Assembly: GCA_013399895.1 (NCBI GenBank)
Contig: VXBA01000889.1
Location: forward strand, 355,509-419,508
DNA from: Serilophus lunatus
Lineage: Eukaryota; Chordata; Aves; Passeriformes; Eurylaimidae
DNA: 64,000 nucleotides
Reading direction: 5' to 3'
Part shown: piece by piece, positions 20,970-32,765 of the stretch
Numbering within the stretch: the first letter of the stretch is position 1
Layout of the letters: the number at the start of each line of letters is the position of its first letter
Position numbers and translations under genes: made by a program
The notes under the pieces: model-generated
Databases searched by the model: none
What the model saw: only the letters and a program-made list of their open reading frames with translations
Told to the model about the DNA's origin: nothing

Positions 20970-22300
20970 CTGTGGGAGGGCAAAACACCCCGGAGAGCAC
21001 CCACGTTCACAGCATCACCCTCAAGCCCTGGGTGAGGACCCCGCCCACCGGTGTCCTTTCATGGGCTAAAGCCCGTGAGAGCCCCAGGGTTTTGGATGAG
21101 GCCTCTGTTCACCCCCAGCCTCGAGCTGGTGATGTCCCCTTGTCCCCACCAGCAGCTGTTGCTGCCAGCATGACTCTGGCCTCCCCTGCCAACCAGTCCC
21201 CAAGGAGAGGTGGTGACACCCCCCTTGCAGTGCCCCTCTAGACAGCCCTTAGTTAGAAATTCCCTCTTTCCTTGCCTGGCCTTTGGGCAGAGGATCCCAC
21301 AGGTAGGGAAGGGGTAGGCAGGTGCTTTCTCCCAGTACAGGGACATACGAGACCTCTCCAGCGAGTTTCTGCAGCTCCCCAGGGTCATGGGGGCTGCTCA
21401 TCCACCAAGCAAAGCCCTGAGGACTGAATGAGCCTCTAGGATTCTGCCCATCCACTCATCCACACCTGCTGACCATAAGCAGCACAATGAGCAGGTCATG
21501 GAGTGCCACAAACTCTGGGGCTATCCCTGTGCATGGCATGGCTGTTTCCCGGCTTTCCTAGGGGTGCATGGCACCAGGATCTCAGCACTTTGTTGATGAA
21601 ACATCGGGGTGCTGCCAGGTCCCCTGGGATACTGAGCCACACTGTTGTCCATGTCCTGATCCTCCCATCCCTCAATTCCCTGCTGCTGCTCTGACTCTGC
21701 CTTCACCCCTGGGACCAAGGGGCATGTATGGGCTTGGGCATGCTGGGAGCCCGGTGGGAATGCTGTTGTCCAAGATCCCAAACAACCACCCAGCCAGGAT
21801 CTAAAGACCAGCATTTCTGGGACTTTCTTGACATGGGAACTGGTGAGGTGACCCAGCAAATCCCAGTCCCCACCAAAACGGGGGCTGGACCTCCGTTTTC
21901 CTTCTGCCTCTCTCAATTTTGGGGTGTTCCAACATCCCCAGGACTGCTTCTCACTCCCAGTGGGCGGTACGGCAGGGCAGACCATTCCCTCTTATGCATG
22001 GAGCCCATGCTGGGTATGCTGGGAAGGTCTCCCCACAAGCAGGGGACAGTCATGGAACAGCCAGGGAGACAGGCAGGGGAACCCGATCCTTGGCTTTCCG
22101 AGCGCCTAGGCAGCAATTCCACATCACTCTGCCGCTTCCCTTTCCCAGATCCAAGTGGGAGCCCCAGCCGGGTGTGCACAGGCAGACTCCCCCCGGCCCC
22201 CTGAGCACCAAGTCCTCACCACCCACTCTGCCAGCAGCAGCTCTACTTTCTCACAGCACCCTCTTTTCTGAGCCATTCGTCACGGCTCCCAGCACAATAG
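20970..22300. other. GC-rich non-coding sequence, no gene recognised
   Basis: Single-copy sequence. Overlapping open frames near 21728-22204 and 21919-22362 have no recognisable domain. No transposon recognised. Confidence 0.45.
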
Positions 22301-22401
22301 CCAGGGAGAGAAAGAAACAAGGAGTAGGAAAAGGAAGGAAGATAAAAAAAAAAATAAAATAGAGAAAGGGAGCAAGAAGGAAAGAAAGAGGGAGGACAAG
22401 G
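22301..22401. repeat. purine-rich (GAAA/GGAA) low-complexity tract
   Basis: About 100 bases almost free of pyrimidines on the plus strand, with GAAAGAAA, AGGAAGGAAG, an A10-11 run and GAAAGAAAGAGGG. The minus strand is the matching CT-rich strand, which creates Phe/Ser/Leu-rich spurious open frames. Confidence 0.85.
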
Positions 22402-22479
22402 CGTGAAAAGAGCCAGGTCTGTCACTGAGAGGGGAGGAGGGGAAATTATGAAATAAATGAAGCACCTCGGCAGTTCGGG

Positions 22480-22700
22480 GGGCACTGGAAGACAGCCCGA
22501 CCGCAGCTGAATTTTAAATGCCTGCTGCACAATCGGTCCCATTTTGCGAAGAGAGGAAGCTGTGTCCAAAGACCCTCATGTTTATTCATGAGGAGCCTCG
22601 CTGGCCCCTCCCACCCTATTGTTTGGGGGTATTTATTTGGGGGCATCTGTCTGGCCCGATGAATGGCAGAGGGGTAATAAATGGGCTGGTGGGGCCGGGG
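22480..22700. promoter_or_regulatory. candidate conserved non-coding element
   Basis: Unique sequence with AATTTTAAATGCCTGC, CACAATCGG, CATTTTGCGAAGAG, ATGTTTATTCATGAGG and TATTGTTTGGGGGTATTTAT, then GGGGTAATAAATGGG. AT-rich motifs (SOX-like ATTGTT, TTTATT) sit next to CpG-containing GC-rich sequence that continues to about 22900. The pattern suits a regulatory element, perhaps with a weak CpG island on its right side. Confidence 0.27.
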
Positions 22701-24989
22701 AGGGGAACCGGCGCAGCCGAGGCGGGCGGTGGGCTGCCCTGTCTCCCAGCCCCCTTCCCACTCTTCTCGGCCCCTTGCCACTTGGGGGTGTTCCTGCCCC
22801 CCGCGCTGCCCCCAGTCCCCAGGGACAGCAAGCAGAGCTGCTCATGGACCCATGGCTGCCGGGGGTAGCAGGCCTGGAAGGGCGAATTTGGGTGGTGCTG
22901 GAGCTCTGGGCTGCTGGAGGCCAGGGGAGTGAAAAGTGGGCATCCCCAGGGTGCCAGCAGCAAAGGCAGACCAGGGCACAGAGCTCGGAGTGCCATTGAG
23001 AGTGAATGCATGGGATGGGGCTCACAGAGGGCTTGCCTGGCTGGGGACAGCAACAGGCAGTGCCACGGGCAGTGAGGAAGGGCAGGTAGCCCCTGGGGGC
23101 AGGCAGAGAGGGTTCAGGAAAAGAAGGTTCGGATTCATTACACAGAAGGGCAGGGAGCTCTTCGAGCATGGTGGGGAGATAGACCTTCATTTCATGTCTG
23201 CAGAGCCAGGCCACCCTCTCCCATCTCTCCTGCTGGCAAAGAACAGCTTCCTCCAGTGGAAACTCCTCATCCTCCCGTGGTGGGACATGGTCCTTATGGG
23301 GAAGCAAGGAAGACCTCAGCATCCAAACTGGCTTTGGTCATGTCAGGGGCTCTGGCACTTCACAGCTTCACGGAAGCAAGACACTGGGAAGTCCTGGGGA
23401 TGTGGGGACCTGTGGGGCACAGCAGGCACTGGCCAACCTGGCTCTGTAGGAAGGACATCACACCAGAGGAATGCACCTGCCAGGGGGTTGGTGTACGGAC
23501 AGGGTGCCTGAGCTAGTACACGCAGTTTAGCTTCATCCATCCCAGCCTTTCCTTCACCTTGTGCTCAGGAGAGCTGTGTCCAACCTGAGCCTCACCCAGG
23601 GAATTTCTCTGGGATGCAGGAGTGAAGATTGTTTGCAGAAAAAGTCATTACGAGATCACCCAGCTGGAAGGTGGAGCTCATCAATTTAAACCTTGAAATA
23701 GAAACTACAGCCTGGCAGCTGCTAAGAAGAGCAGGAAAAGGAGGTGGTTTCTGATGGCACAAGAGACACTGCACACTGTCACCCAGATGCTGGCAGAGGT
23801 GACATGATGCCAGGAGCAGACTGGGGCTGCCGGGTGGCCATCTCCACCTCAATGGCAAAAGCCCACATGGATTCTCCTGCCCAGGCTCTGGGCATCTGAG
23901 GCTGATTGGAAGGCGGCTGGGCAGGAAAAGCAGCCAGGAGGAGTCAGCCCGGCTGGCAGCTCAGGGAGCAGATGGTGCCATCAGCAGGGGAGCACAGATC
24001 CTTCCCCATGCAGGCTGGGAGCCAGGGCAATGGTGCAGTTCCCCACTGGCACCCACTGGCTCTGCTGGGACAGGGAGGCAGGCGGGGAATGAGCTTCCCA
24101 CAACCCACCTTCCCCCTCAAAATACGGGTGTCCTCACTCCAGCATGAGAACGAGCCCTGCCAAGGCTATGCCTGTCTCCATCCCAGTCACTGGCAGAAGC
24201 TGGCTCAGCAGTTTGCTTGCAAGCTCTATCCAGCGAAATTTTTTTTGGAAGGGCATTAAGTCATTGGCACAGGAGTCATCTCATAGCCATGTAAGCCCAG
24301 GCACAGCTGCCAGCTGTACTTCTCCCATTCCCAAACCTTGGCAGAAAACGCCTCTGCAGTCGCAGCTGGTAGTCACCAGATCACACTGCCTCACCTCCTC
24401 CCCACATCCTGGCCCCTGTGACAGCTTGTTTCTCACCTGACACAAAGTCTCCAGCAAATTTGGACCATGCAGGCTCCACACAGGTCCCTCTGGCATAAGT
24501 CCCTCTGGCAGAGCCACACCAGAGAGCAGATGTGCATGAGGCCAGGTGAGAGATGTGCTCTGGCCACCTGCCTCTTGGGACAGCACTAGAGAAAGATCAA
24601 CCCAGAGATGCTGCCGAGGATCCTATTTTCACCAAGGTTATTAAAGTTATTAAATGCCAGGACCCTGCTACTAGGCCTTCATCTCTTGGCTGGAGTGACA
24701 CCACATGGCCTGGGATGAAGGGTGGGGAAAGAAATGGATGGGAAGGCCAGCCTATGCTTCAGCCCAGCAAAATCCAACACCTCTTGAGCCAAAGCAGGAA
24801 TGGGGAAGTGATTTGATGAGCTGGCAGCTTCCAAAACCTCATCTCCTCTTGGCTCAGGTGCCACAGGAGAGGGCAGATGGGGAAATTACCATGGGTGAGA
24901 AAAGATGGTGACCAAATGAGTTTCTTACTCTCTCACACCCTGGCCAGCCCCTATCCCTACGCCTCTGGCAAGATGTTTTCCACGCCTCC
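22701..24989. other. GC-rich non-coding sequence, no gene recognised
   Basis: Open frames of 190-230 codons occur on both strands (for example 22633-23322 minus and 22936-23511 plus), overlap each other and show no recognisable domain. No transposon recognised. An ATTAAAGTTATTAAATGCC patch lies near 24640-24660. Confidence 0.42.
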
Positions 24990-25150
24990 GTGTTTTGGAG
25001 ACCTCACTTCCCGCTAATGAGATGCTTCCTAGGTTATAATTCGGACAAGTTGGCTTTAGTTGTGAGAAAACCAGAAGGAAAATCCTCCCTGACCTTCTGG
25101 CTTCTGTAATTGGATGCAAATTGCTCAGTAAATACCTGCAGCCAAGCACC
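24990..25150. promoter_or_regulatory. candidate element with perfect octamer
   Basis: ATGCAAAT at 25114-25121 is a perfect POU-factor octamer. It is set in TGTAATTGGATGCAAATTGC, which also contains a TAATTG homeodomain core, and TCAGTAAATACC (FOX-like) follows. Upstream are CCGCTAATGAGATGC and GGTTATAATTCGG. The AT-rich unique character contrasts with GC-rich flanks. Function is inferred. Confidence 0.33.
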
Positions 25151-26034
25151 CCTGCAGGCATGAAGTGAGGAGGGAATGCTGAGCACCAGAGGAAACGGAT
25201 GGCTGTAACCACAGGGTGAACTTTCTTGCACATATGCTTAGCTCTTCATGACAAAGTGAGAGAGCTGGGGAGCACATCCCCAGCCAGCATCAGCTTTGTT
25301 TCACCAAGGTGATAACAGGTTGGACAGCACATGTGCTGTGATTCTGCCACTGCCCGGGGCTCCCAGCCCTCCCTGCCTGCCAGCCCTGTGCCCCGTGGGA
25401 TCTGGGGGTCTGTGTGGGGAGGGTGTGGCAGGGCAGTGTCCCCAGCAGGGAGGGATGCTCCTTGGGATGGAGCTGGTTGGAGGCAGGAAGAGCAGGAGGG
25501 AAGAGGTGAGGGAACAGAGAGTGCCACATGGGCATTGCCTCGTCTGTTGTGAGCTGTTTGGGCAAGTGGTGTCTGGAGCCACTTGAGATATAGGACCCAT
25601 AGCCAGACTTGGGGCATGGCCCTGCCCGGGGCCACAGCAACTGTCAGCAGCCCCTCACAGGGAAACTCATTGTAAGTGGGGCGAATCATCTCTGATTCTA
25701 CATCCAAGACTCAGGGATGCTCTGTCCTCCTTCCATGGCCATAGGATGTGACAGTGTCCAGGCTGGAGTCCACCAGCCCTTGGAGAGAGAATGGCCCCAG
25801 AGTGGCACTGGTTCCTACTGTCACCCACCATGCATGGGGAAACCCATCCTGTTCTGCATTCACCCATCTAGTCCTTGGCCACCCACCCATCCCCCATTGC
25901 TCAACACATTCTGATGATGGAAGAAGCATCTTCAACAGCCCAGCATGACCCATGGAGGCTGCGAACTCATGGAGAGCTGTGAACACTTCTCTGTGCAGAC
26001 ACCAACACATAAGATCTACAGCTACACAAACTCC
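25151..26034. other. non-coding sequence, no gene recognised
   Basis: GC-rich single-copy sequence. Overlapping open frames around 25246-25707 lack recognisable domains. Confidence 0.45.
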
Positions 26035-26185
26035 TGGGGAGATATTTAATTAGGCCGAGGGAACAGCCCCAGATGCCCAAACCCGCTAACAGACAGATGC
26101 AAACATTGAGCGAGACACCCAGAGCCCACGACATGTGCATACACACAATCAGACACATCCGTACACAATACCTCATTAAACATGG
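26035..26185. promoter_or_regulatory. candidate conserved non-coding element
   Basis: GGGGAGATATTTAATTAGGC opens a stretch with ACCCGCTAACAGACAGATGC, AAACATTGAGCGAG, CACACAATCAGAC and TACCTCATTAAACATGG. TAATTA and ATTAAA cores, ACAGACAG (SMAD/TALE-like) and retained CpGs (GCCGAGG, GAGCGAG, CATCCGTAC) suggest a constrained regulatory segment. Confidence 0.25.
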
Positions 26186-26539
26186 GCAGTGTACAGCCCC
26201 AGATTAGGGCTGCCTGGGCTGTGGGCACCCGGCCAGCCTGGGATCAAGGTTCAACTTCAGCTTTGACAAGTCCTGAAGTCTCACAAGCTATTCTCGTGGG
26301 ATTCCCGACACCCTGGGCCTTCAGAGGGCACAGAGGGGCAGCCCCAGACTGGAGCAGGGGGCAGAAATGGTCCTAAAAGCGGTTTCTGATTCCTGAGAGT
26401 GTTCCTGGGAATGCCCCATCCTTGGGAGGCTCAAGGTCAGACAGGACTAGAGAAAAGTTTTCAAGAGGATGGACCAGACGTTCTTTAAAGGACTCTCCCG
26501 ACAAAACCACTCTCTGTTGTTAGGATCTAGAGATGGGCT

Positions 26540-26756
26540 TGGCTCCAGCGCGTGGGCCCCTCTCGTGGGAACACGGTGGGAGCAGGAGCCAGAGCAGGAG
26601 GACGTGCATCCCTCCCGGGCCGGGACCGGGCACCCACGGCTGCGGCAGCAGGTCCCCGGGACCCTCGTCCCAGGGCCTTTGCTGCCACCTCTCCGCGCTG
26701 CGTGGAAGGACAGCCCGGCCCCGGCTCGGGGGGATGCACATCCCGGTCTCGCGGGT
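26540..26756. promoter_or_regulatory. small CpG island
   Basis: By eye I count about 21 CpGs in roughly 215 bases of about 68% GC, observed/expected near 0.8. That is much denser than the surrounding sequence. All three plus-strand frames and several minus-strand frames stay open across it, including the window's longest open frame at 26469-27290. This is a composition effect, not evidence of coding. It may be an orphan island or a promoter of an unseen transcript. Confidence 0.45.
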
Positions 26757-27950
26757 TGCTCAGTCCTTGGGGATCCCAAAGCTTCCTGCTCCCAAAGGTT
26801 CCTCCTTGCCCTCATATCCAGGCCCCTACAAGTCAGCAAACATCAGCCTTGTGGGCTCCAGCAATGTGCCCTCCGTGGAACTTGTGAGAGGTCCTTCCCT
26901 GCTCCTGCTTCCCCCGTGCCTCACACCAGCCACTTTCCTGCTTTCCACATGCCCCTTGTGCTCCACGTCAGCCACATTCCCACTCCCCATGTGCTCTCCT
27001 GTCCCAAATCAGACATGGTCCTACTCCCACGTGCCACTAATGGCCCGTGGCATCCACACTTCTCTCACTCCCAGCCTTGCTCTGGCAGTATGCCTGAGAC
27101 CCCCATGCCTGGCCCATTTTACCAATACAATGAAGTGTCCCACCTCAAACTGGGAGAACTCCTGTGCTGCCCCGAGCCCAGTGTCACAGGCAGGTTGCTC
27201 TTGCTTTGCTGCTCTTCCAACCTCCAAGAGCTGATGTGTGCTGGGATGATGGGCAGGTCAGAGGACAGGGAACAGGGCAGGGAAGGTTGAGAACCAATGA
27301 TGTACCACAGGGATACAGCTGCCTAAAGCAACCTTTGCAACAGTGCATCTCTTCACACTCCCATGTGGAACACCACAGCTGCCCAGGCAGCAGTTGGTAG
27401 GATGGGATTGGGACAGGCCGTGAGGAGGGCTTTTGGAGTCTGGAGGCTAACAGGTCCAGCAGGATGATCAAACACGGGTGCTGGGCATACTCATGGACAG
27501 GGTCAGGCCATCCTGCATGACCATGGGTGACCGCGCAGCCTTTCCTATTGGAACAGGCGGTGGACTTAAGCAAGCAATCCTCAGAGATACCACAGGCATG
27601 GAGCAGTTCTCTACATCACTCCGAGCACGACCATTCATTAAGAAATATCTCTCCTGCCAAATGCCAGACGGACTTCAAACCCCATATGGGTATCCTGGAG
27701 AGAGGGGAGGCCAGAGCATCGTCAAAACCAAACCCCCAGAGCCAGGCCTGGGAAAGAGGAACGCTTCACATCTTCAATGAGTCACCAAGTCCTCGGCGGT
27801 ACATAGCAACAGGGAAACACAATTATTGAGACAAATGCAGCTGCCTCCCACATGAAGGAAACAGAACTGGTCAAAGCTGGGGAGCTCAGGAGGAGGGAAG
27901 GAGAAAATTTTCATAAAATACTCTTTTCTAGTGACAGCAGGACTGAATGC
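26757..27950. other. non-coding sequence, no gene recognised
   Basis: The part 26890-27080 repeats phrases such as CCACATGCCCC, CCACGTCAGCCACATTCCC and CCCCATGTGCTC, suggesting a decayed tandem repeat. The rest is single-copy sequence. Confidence 0.42.
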
Positions 27951-27984
27951 ACAACACACACACACACAAAAACAAACAAACAAA
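27951..27984. repeat. compound (CA)n(AAAC)n microsatellite
   Basis: ACAACACACACACACACA passes into AAAACAAACAAACAAAAG. A short compound simple repeat. Confidence 0.9.
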
Positions 27985-28139
27985 AGCCCTGACACACACT
28001 GAGGTCCTCCAGCAATGCCTTGAACTAGTTTGGGGGAGTTGGGAGGGACTCCCAGCAATGCCACCACCTCAGTGGATGCCACTCTCCTGCGTTGACAAAA
28101 GGGCAGCATCACACATGCCTGGAGAAGCGGATCCCAGAG

Positions 28140-28275
28140 CCCTTTTGCTGTTCTTTCCATTGTTTCACTTTAATGAGTTGCTAGTGAGGGATGACCTTTT
28201 TCTCACACTCCTCAACAAAGAAACTAATACAATTCTCAAAATCACGGGGGAAAAGAAAACATGTCAGGAAGCACG
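28140..28275. promoter_or_regulatory. candidate conserved non-coding element
   Basis: CCATTGTTTCACTTTAATGA (SOX-like ATTGTT plus TAAT core), then TTGCTAGTGAGGGATGACC, CAACAAAGAAACTAATAC and AAAATCACGGGGG. Unique AT-leaning sequence between GC-rich flanks. Weak, motif-only support. Confidence 0.2.
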
Positions 28276-31200
28276 ATGGCTGCAGAGCTACCAAACGTGC
28301 CGCTGAGAAAGACCAGGAGGACCACACTGAGCTATCATGATAGGAGAGCTGTGGGGGCCAGGAGGCATCAGGAGGGCTTCAAGTGGAGGGGACATTTCTG
28401 CCAGCCTGAGATTGCAAGTGCAAAGCACTCTAGGGGCTTAGGATTTCACAAGGACCAGCACAAAGCAGGTTCCCAAGTGTTTCTTTGGGGTGGAACTCCA
28501 TCTCCCAGCCAGCAAGGGGATTCACGTCCATCCTGAAGAGTTGGGACTCCAGGAAGGAGTAAGAGCTGCCTGTACCCACACACCAGAGCTGATGGGCTGC
28601 ATGTTCACAGAGACTCTTCAGCCCCTGTGTCCCCACCACCCCAACACCTCCTTCAGGTACAGCAGCAGGGCTTGGACATCATTGCCTCTGTCCAATTGGT
28701 CCCTAACCCATCCCTGTGCCAAGGATAGAGTAAAATCATTAACCACTGAGGTCAACACAGTCCTAAATGTACCTTTCAGCCTGGATTTAACCATGCTTGA
28801 GTCCACGCAGACCTCCAGAGATGCCTTCTTCCCTGCAGGGGCAATGCTGCTCCTCAATTTGGCACCACTACTTCACTCTGGTACAACAGCGCTGAAGCAA
28901 CATCTTCTGCTGACCTGGTGAAACCAAAACAGGCCCGTTACCCACACTCAGCATCAGCTAGGCAGGCCATCACTTCAACCTAGCTGCTATCTCCATGGCC
29001 CAGTCATCCCTGACCTGCCAAGTGACTGCTCCACGTGGTGTCAACACAGAGGGGCATGGCAACACTCAGACCCATCAGTCTCTGGTCCATTTTCATAGGC
29101 CCCTCAGCCCTTTCCCATGGCCTGTCTGAGCTTCAAGAGGAGACATTGCCCCAGCCCTGCACCCACCAATTACATCTATACCAGGAGTGCTCTGTCCACT
29201 AGACATCCATGGGCTTTAGAGAAGGGGCAGGTTTTCCCTGGAATTTCCCACCCTTCTGCCTGCTGCAAACCATGTTCTGTATTGGCAGCTCTACCCAAAT
29301 CCCTGCCAACATCCAAACATCTGCAGCTCCTTAGCATGTGGAATTCCCTTTCTTTAGTTCGTTGATGTTGCTGGAGTTAACCTTCCCACTCCCCAGCCAT
29401 GGTCTCACATCCACCACCCAGAGTCTTTCCCAGATCCGTTGGCTGCTCAGGGGTGGGAGTGCTGCCCCTAGCTCCCCAAGGCTGAGCTGTGGGCACAGGA
29501 GCATCTGCTCCTTCTCTTCCCTCATATGGTCTTTATGTGGTGATCTGGTTTTCCCTGAATTTTGGAGCCCTTCCAGAACATTGAAGCTGCTGATGCTTAG
29601 CATGGAGAAGTACACTCCCCATCAAAACTGGTGGAAAGAGTTGGATGACCTTCTCCCTGTTTCCTGTGCTTCTACTGGCAGCAGCCAGCTCTTCCTCTCC
29701 CTCCAGTCTTGCTGATGTGCACCCATCCATGGAGGCTGGATGTCCCCTTGCAGAAATACAGCCACCAACCCTGCTATATTCACATGGAAACACCTATCCT
29801 TGACTATGTGCTCCTTCTGTGCCGTGCCATGCCTTGCCATGCCATGCCAGTGGCTAACCTCCTACTCTCTCCTCTCCAACTGCTTTTCCTCCACTGAGCA
29901 AATCCTCTTTAAAAGCCCCTTTTGACCCATTTACACCTGGCTGCTGGCTCTGAGAAGGGCAGAGATGAGCTGCTGCAGGTCACCTAGGCTGCCCAGCCTG
30001 TCCTCCCTGGACACACAACAAGAGCACGGAGTCAAGAAAAAAATTATGTGGGAGGTTTTCTGTTGGAGGGCACTCCTTCCCTGCTCAGTGTTCGGGGCTG
30101 GAAAGCTCTTGGAAAGTGAAAGGGGTTGACACTTGTGCTGGCAGCAGAGTTCAGCAGGGGTCAGGGCTAATCCAAGCAGAGCCGACAGGAGGGGAGGGAG
30201 GTGGCGGGGGGAGCTGAGCGTTGACGCGCTGAGAGGTAAAAGCTGTGTCAGACACTCCCAGGAGGGAGGAAGCAAATGTATAATCAAAACAAAACTGGCT
30301 AGGGCTCGCGTGGTTGATGGTGAGTCTCCGGGGGGCTCGAATTTTATGTTCAGCTGCTGCAGGCAGTACGGAGGGAGAGTGGATGCTGCTGTCGGGAGCC
30401 ACAGTCGATGCAACCACCTTGCAGGCTCTGAGTAACTACCTGGCCTCAGAGCCATCAAGTCCAATGGCCAATGGGAATACAGCCACCAAGCCAAGCTCCT
30501 CACCCCAGAGGGTGCAGAGATCAGGACCAACTCAACAAAACCTGAGCTTTCATCCTGACAGCCGTGCTACGATGTTCCCATCCCATCTGGAGACAGCACT
30601 GGAGTAGCCCTGCAGGGTCCTGGAGGTCCCAGGGAAGCCACAGTGCTCTATATATAGCTCAACATGGATTATCCAGAACACCAGCATGGATCTAGAACTC
30701 AGGGGAGACCTTTGACTGCCAGGGCAAGATTGACTCGGCACTGAGCCTTGGGCACAGGTCCAAGCCCTGGGATGATACTAAGCAGTGTCTGATAATAAAA
30801 TCAGCACCAGACAGCAGAGCCCATTTGTTTCTGATCAAGGGGATTACCAAGATTTTTACAGGTTTGCCAACAAAAAGTGGAATATTTGTGTGGAGATATC
30901 TGGGCCAAATCCATCTTTCAGCCAGAAGTCTCCCCTTAGACATAGGGAGTTGTGGGCAGAGCATCTCTGTTTTTCAGGCATGCCCTTTTGTCATCTAAAC
31001 AGGATGCAGGACTGAAAAACATATCAAAGTCATAAAATGCCAGGAATTCTAGTCCTTTTGAGTGGTTTTGGGGTTGATTTTTTCTAACCTGTGGAGTTGA
31101 AATTATTCGTTTCCCAAAAAGGAGAGGAATGCATATGAAAGGTGATGACAGGGACGTGCAGGTGCAGAAGGGCACATACAGGTCCTCTTCCTACAGATGG

Positions 31201-32694
31201 GCAGGTTACCACCCTGGGCAGTCCCCTGGGACATGGTCTGTGATGTTGGGATTGATGTTCTTCACAAAATCCCCAGCTCTGACCCCTCAATTACACTCGT
31301 CCCCACCTTTGAGGCAGGACTGGGAAACTCAGGAGTTGAAACTCCAAAGGCAGAATTTCCTTCAGCAGGACCTATTCATGGAAAATTAGCAGCCTGTGCA
31401 GTGAAAAAACTTGCATGAGCAATCAGGCTGTTTTAGTGTATCTTAAAACTTCTGGGTGTTCAGACCATGCTAGTATCACATTTTTATGTTTTCTTCACGG
31501 TGGTGGCAGCTCAAGCCTTCCTCTTACTTGCCAAAACGCCTCAAAAGAGCAAAGTGGAAGCCCTCCAAGCACTCTGACTCTGAGATCTTGGCCCTTAGAA
31601 GGAACATCTGGAATTGGGGAGGATAACCTGGTAGAGCTGCAGTACAAAGTTGTGGCATCCAGCTCTCTGATGCATCAACTGCAGGAGACGAAGGATGCAC
31701 TGAGTTACAGCACCATCCCTTAAACCACTCCCTCTCCCAGTATCCCCAGTGTGATTGACAAATCCAGGAGGAGATGTGCTGTGAATGGGTGTACTGCCCT
31801 GAACAGACTCGTGAAGATTCACAACAGCAATTTCTCCACAGGAATTACCCTGGGTTTAAATTGACACTGAGCCTTCTGTGCAGTCATCTCCTCCCAGTCT
31901 CCCCAGGCAGCAAGGGATGACTGTGTGTGTTTGACAGGTGGAGTGAAGGCACCAGCAGTCCCTGAGACCAGCAGGAACCTTTGTCAACTAAACAGTAGGA
32001 TGTGGTGGAACAGTGAGGTGCCTCAGTGGAGGAGGGTCTGGCTGGGACCAAACACAGGAACAGTTATCCCCCAAGTTATCCTCCAAGGAGGGTGGAAGGG
32101 TCCTGAAGCAGAGTGGGACATAATGAGGGGCTGCTCATGTACCAACCTGCTGCCTCATCAGGGCTAAATACCTTCCAAGGACACTTCCTGCACCCCTCGC
32201 ACTTGCCCTGCAGACTACTGGTGTGGTGTGTGTGGTGTCCCTCTCCCCCCCGTGCCCAAATGGCCAGAGGCCCCTCCTGAACATTCTTCGTGGAGATCCC
32301 CAGCCAGCACAAGCCCATTCCCCTCCCAGAGTGTGGTAGAGCCAAGGCACTGCCAACTGCACAGCATCAGAGGGGTTAAGAAAACCAAACCTGCCACAAG
32401 AGATTTGAGCAGAAACTCCACTAGAGACCTTGAAATCCTGTTAATTGATGCCACACATGTGCTGCATTTAACCTCTGCCCTTTGCTGTAATAGTTTACAC
32501 AAGTGGCACGAAGGCTGATGCACAAGGGCGGTCGCACAAGCCCCAACTCATGGAGATCACACCAGGCATCCTCCGAGCCAGGGTCACCTTCTCGGCACCA
32601 GGATCCTTGTCCCAAAGGCACTCCCAAGCCCTCAGATGGGAATTCGGGCTCATGAGCCCTTGCAGAGGAGTCAGCAGCTGTTTGTGGGCAAGTC
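28276..32694. other. non-coding sequence, no gene recognised
   Basis: About 4.4 kb of single-copy sequence without a recognised transposon. CATGC repeats in a minor way at 29827-29850. An AT-richer stretch at 31010-31115 (GACTGAAAAACATATCAAAG, GAAATTATTCGTTTCCC) could be a further weak element. The block around 30180-30440 keeps several CpGs, but no gene is recognisable. Confidence 0.4.
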
Positions 32695-32765
32695 CCAGGC
32701 AAAGAAATAATTGCTGTGTAATTATTCCATTATTTGCAATAAAAGCCTTGCCACGGTCTCTGGGG
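32695..32765. promoter_or_regulatory. candidate short AT-rich element
   Basis: AAAGAAATAATTGCTGTG, GTAATTATTCCATTATTTGC and AATAAAAGCC give at least four TAAT/ATTA homeodomain cores in about 50 bases, bounded by GC-rich sequence. Confidence 0.22.

Noticed and set aside
22633..23322. 229-codon minus-strand frame
   Set aside because: A Cys/Pro/Ser/Trp-rich chance-like peptide overlapping plus-strand frames; no domain seen.
26469..27290. Longest open frame in the window (273 codons, plus strand)
   Set aside because: It starts at a small CpG island where all three plus-strand frames are open. The peptide is low-information Pro/Ser/Gly/Arg-rich with no recognisable domain, signal or splice context.
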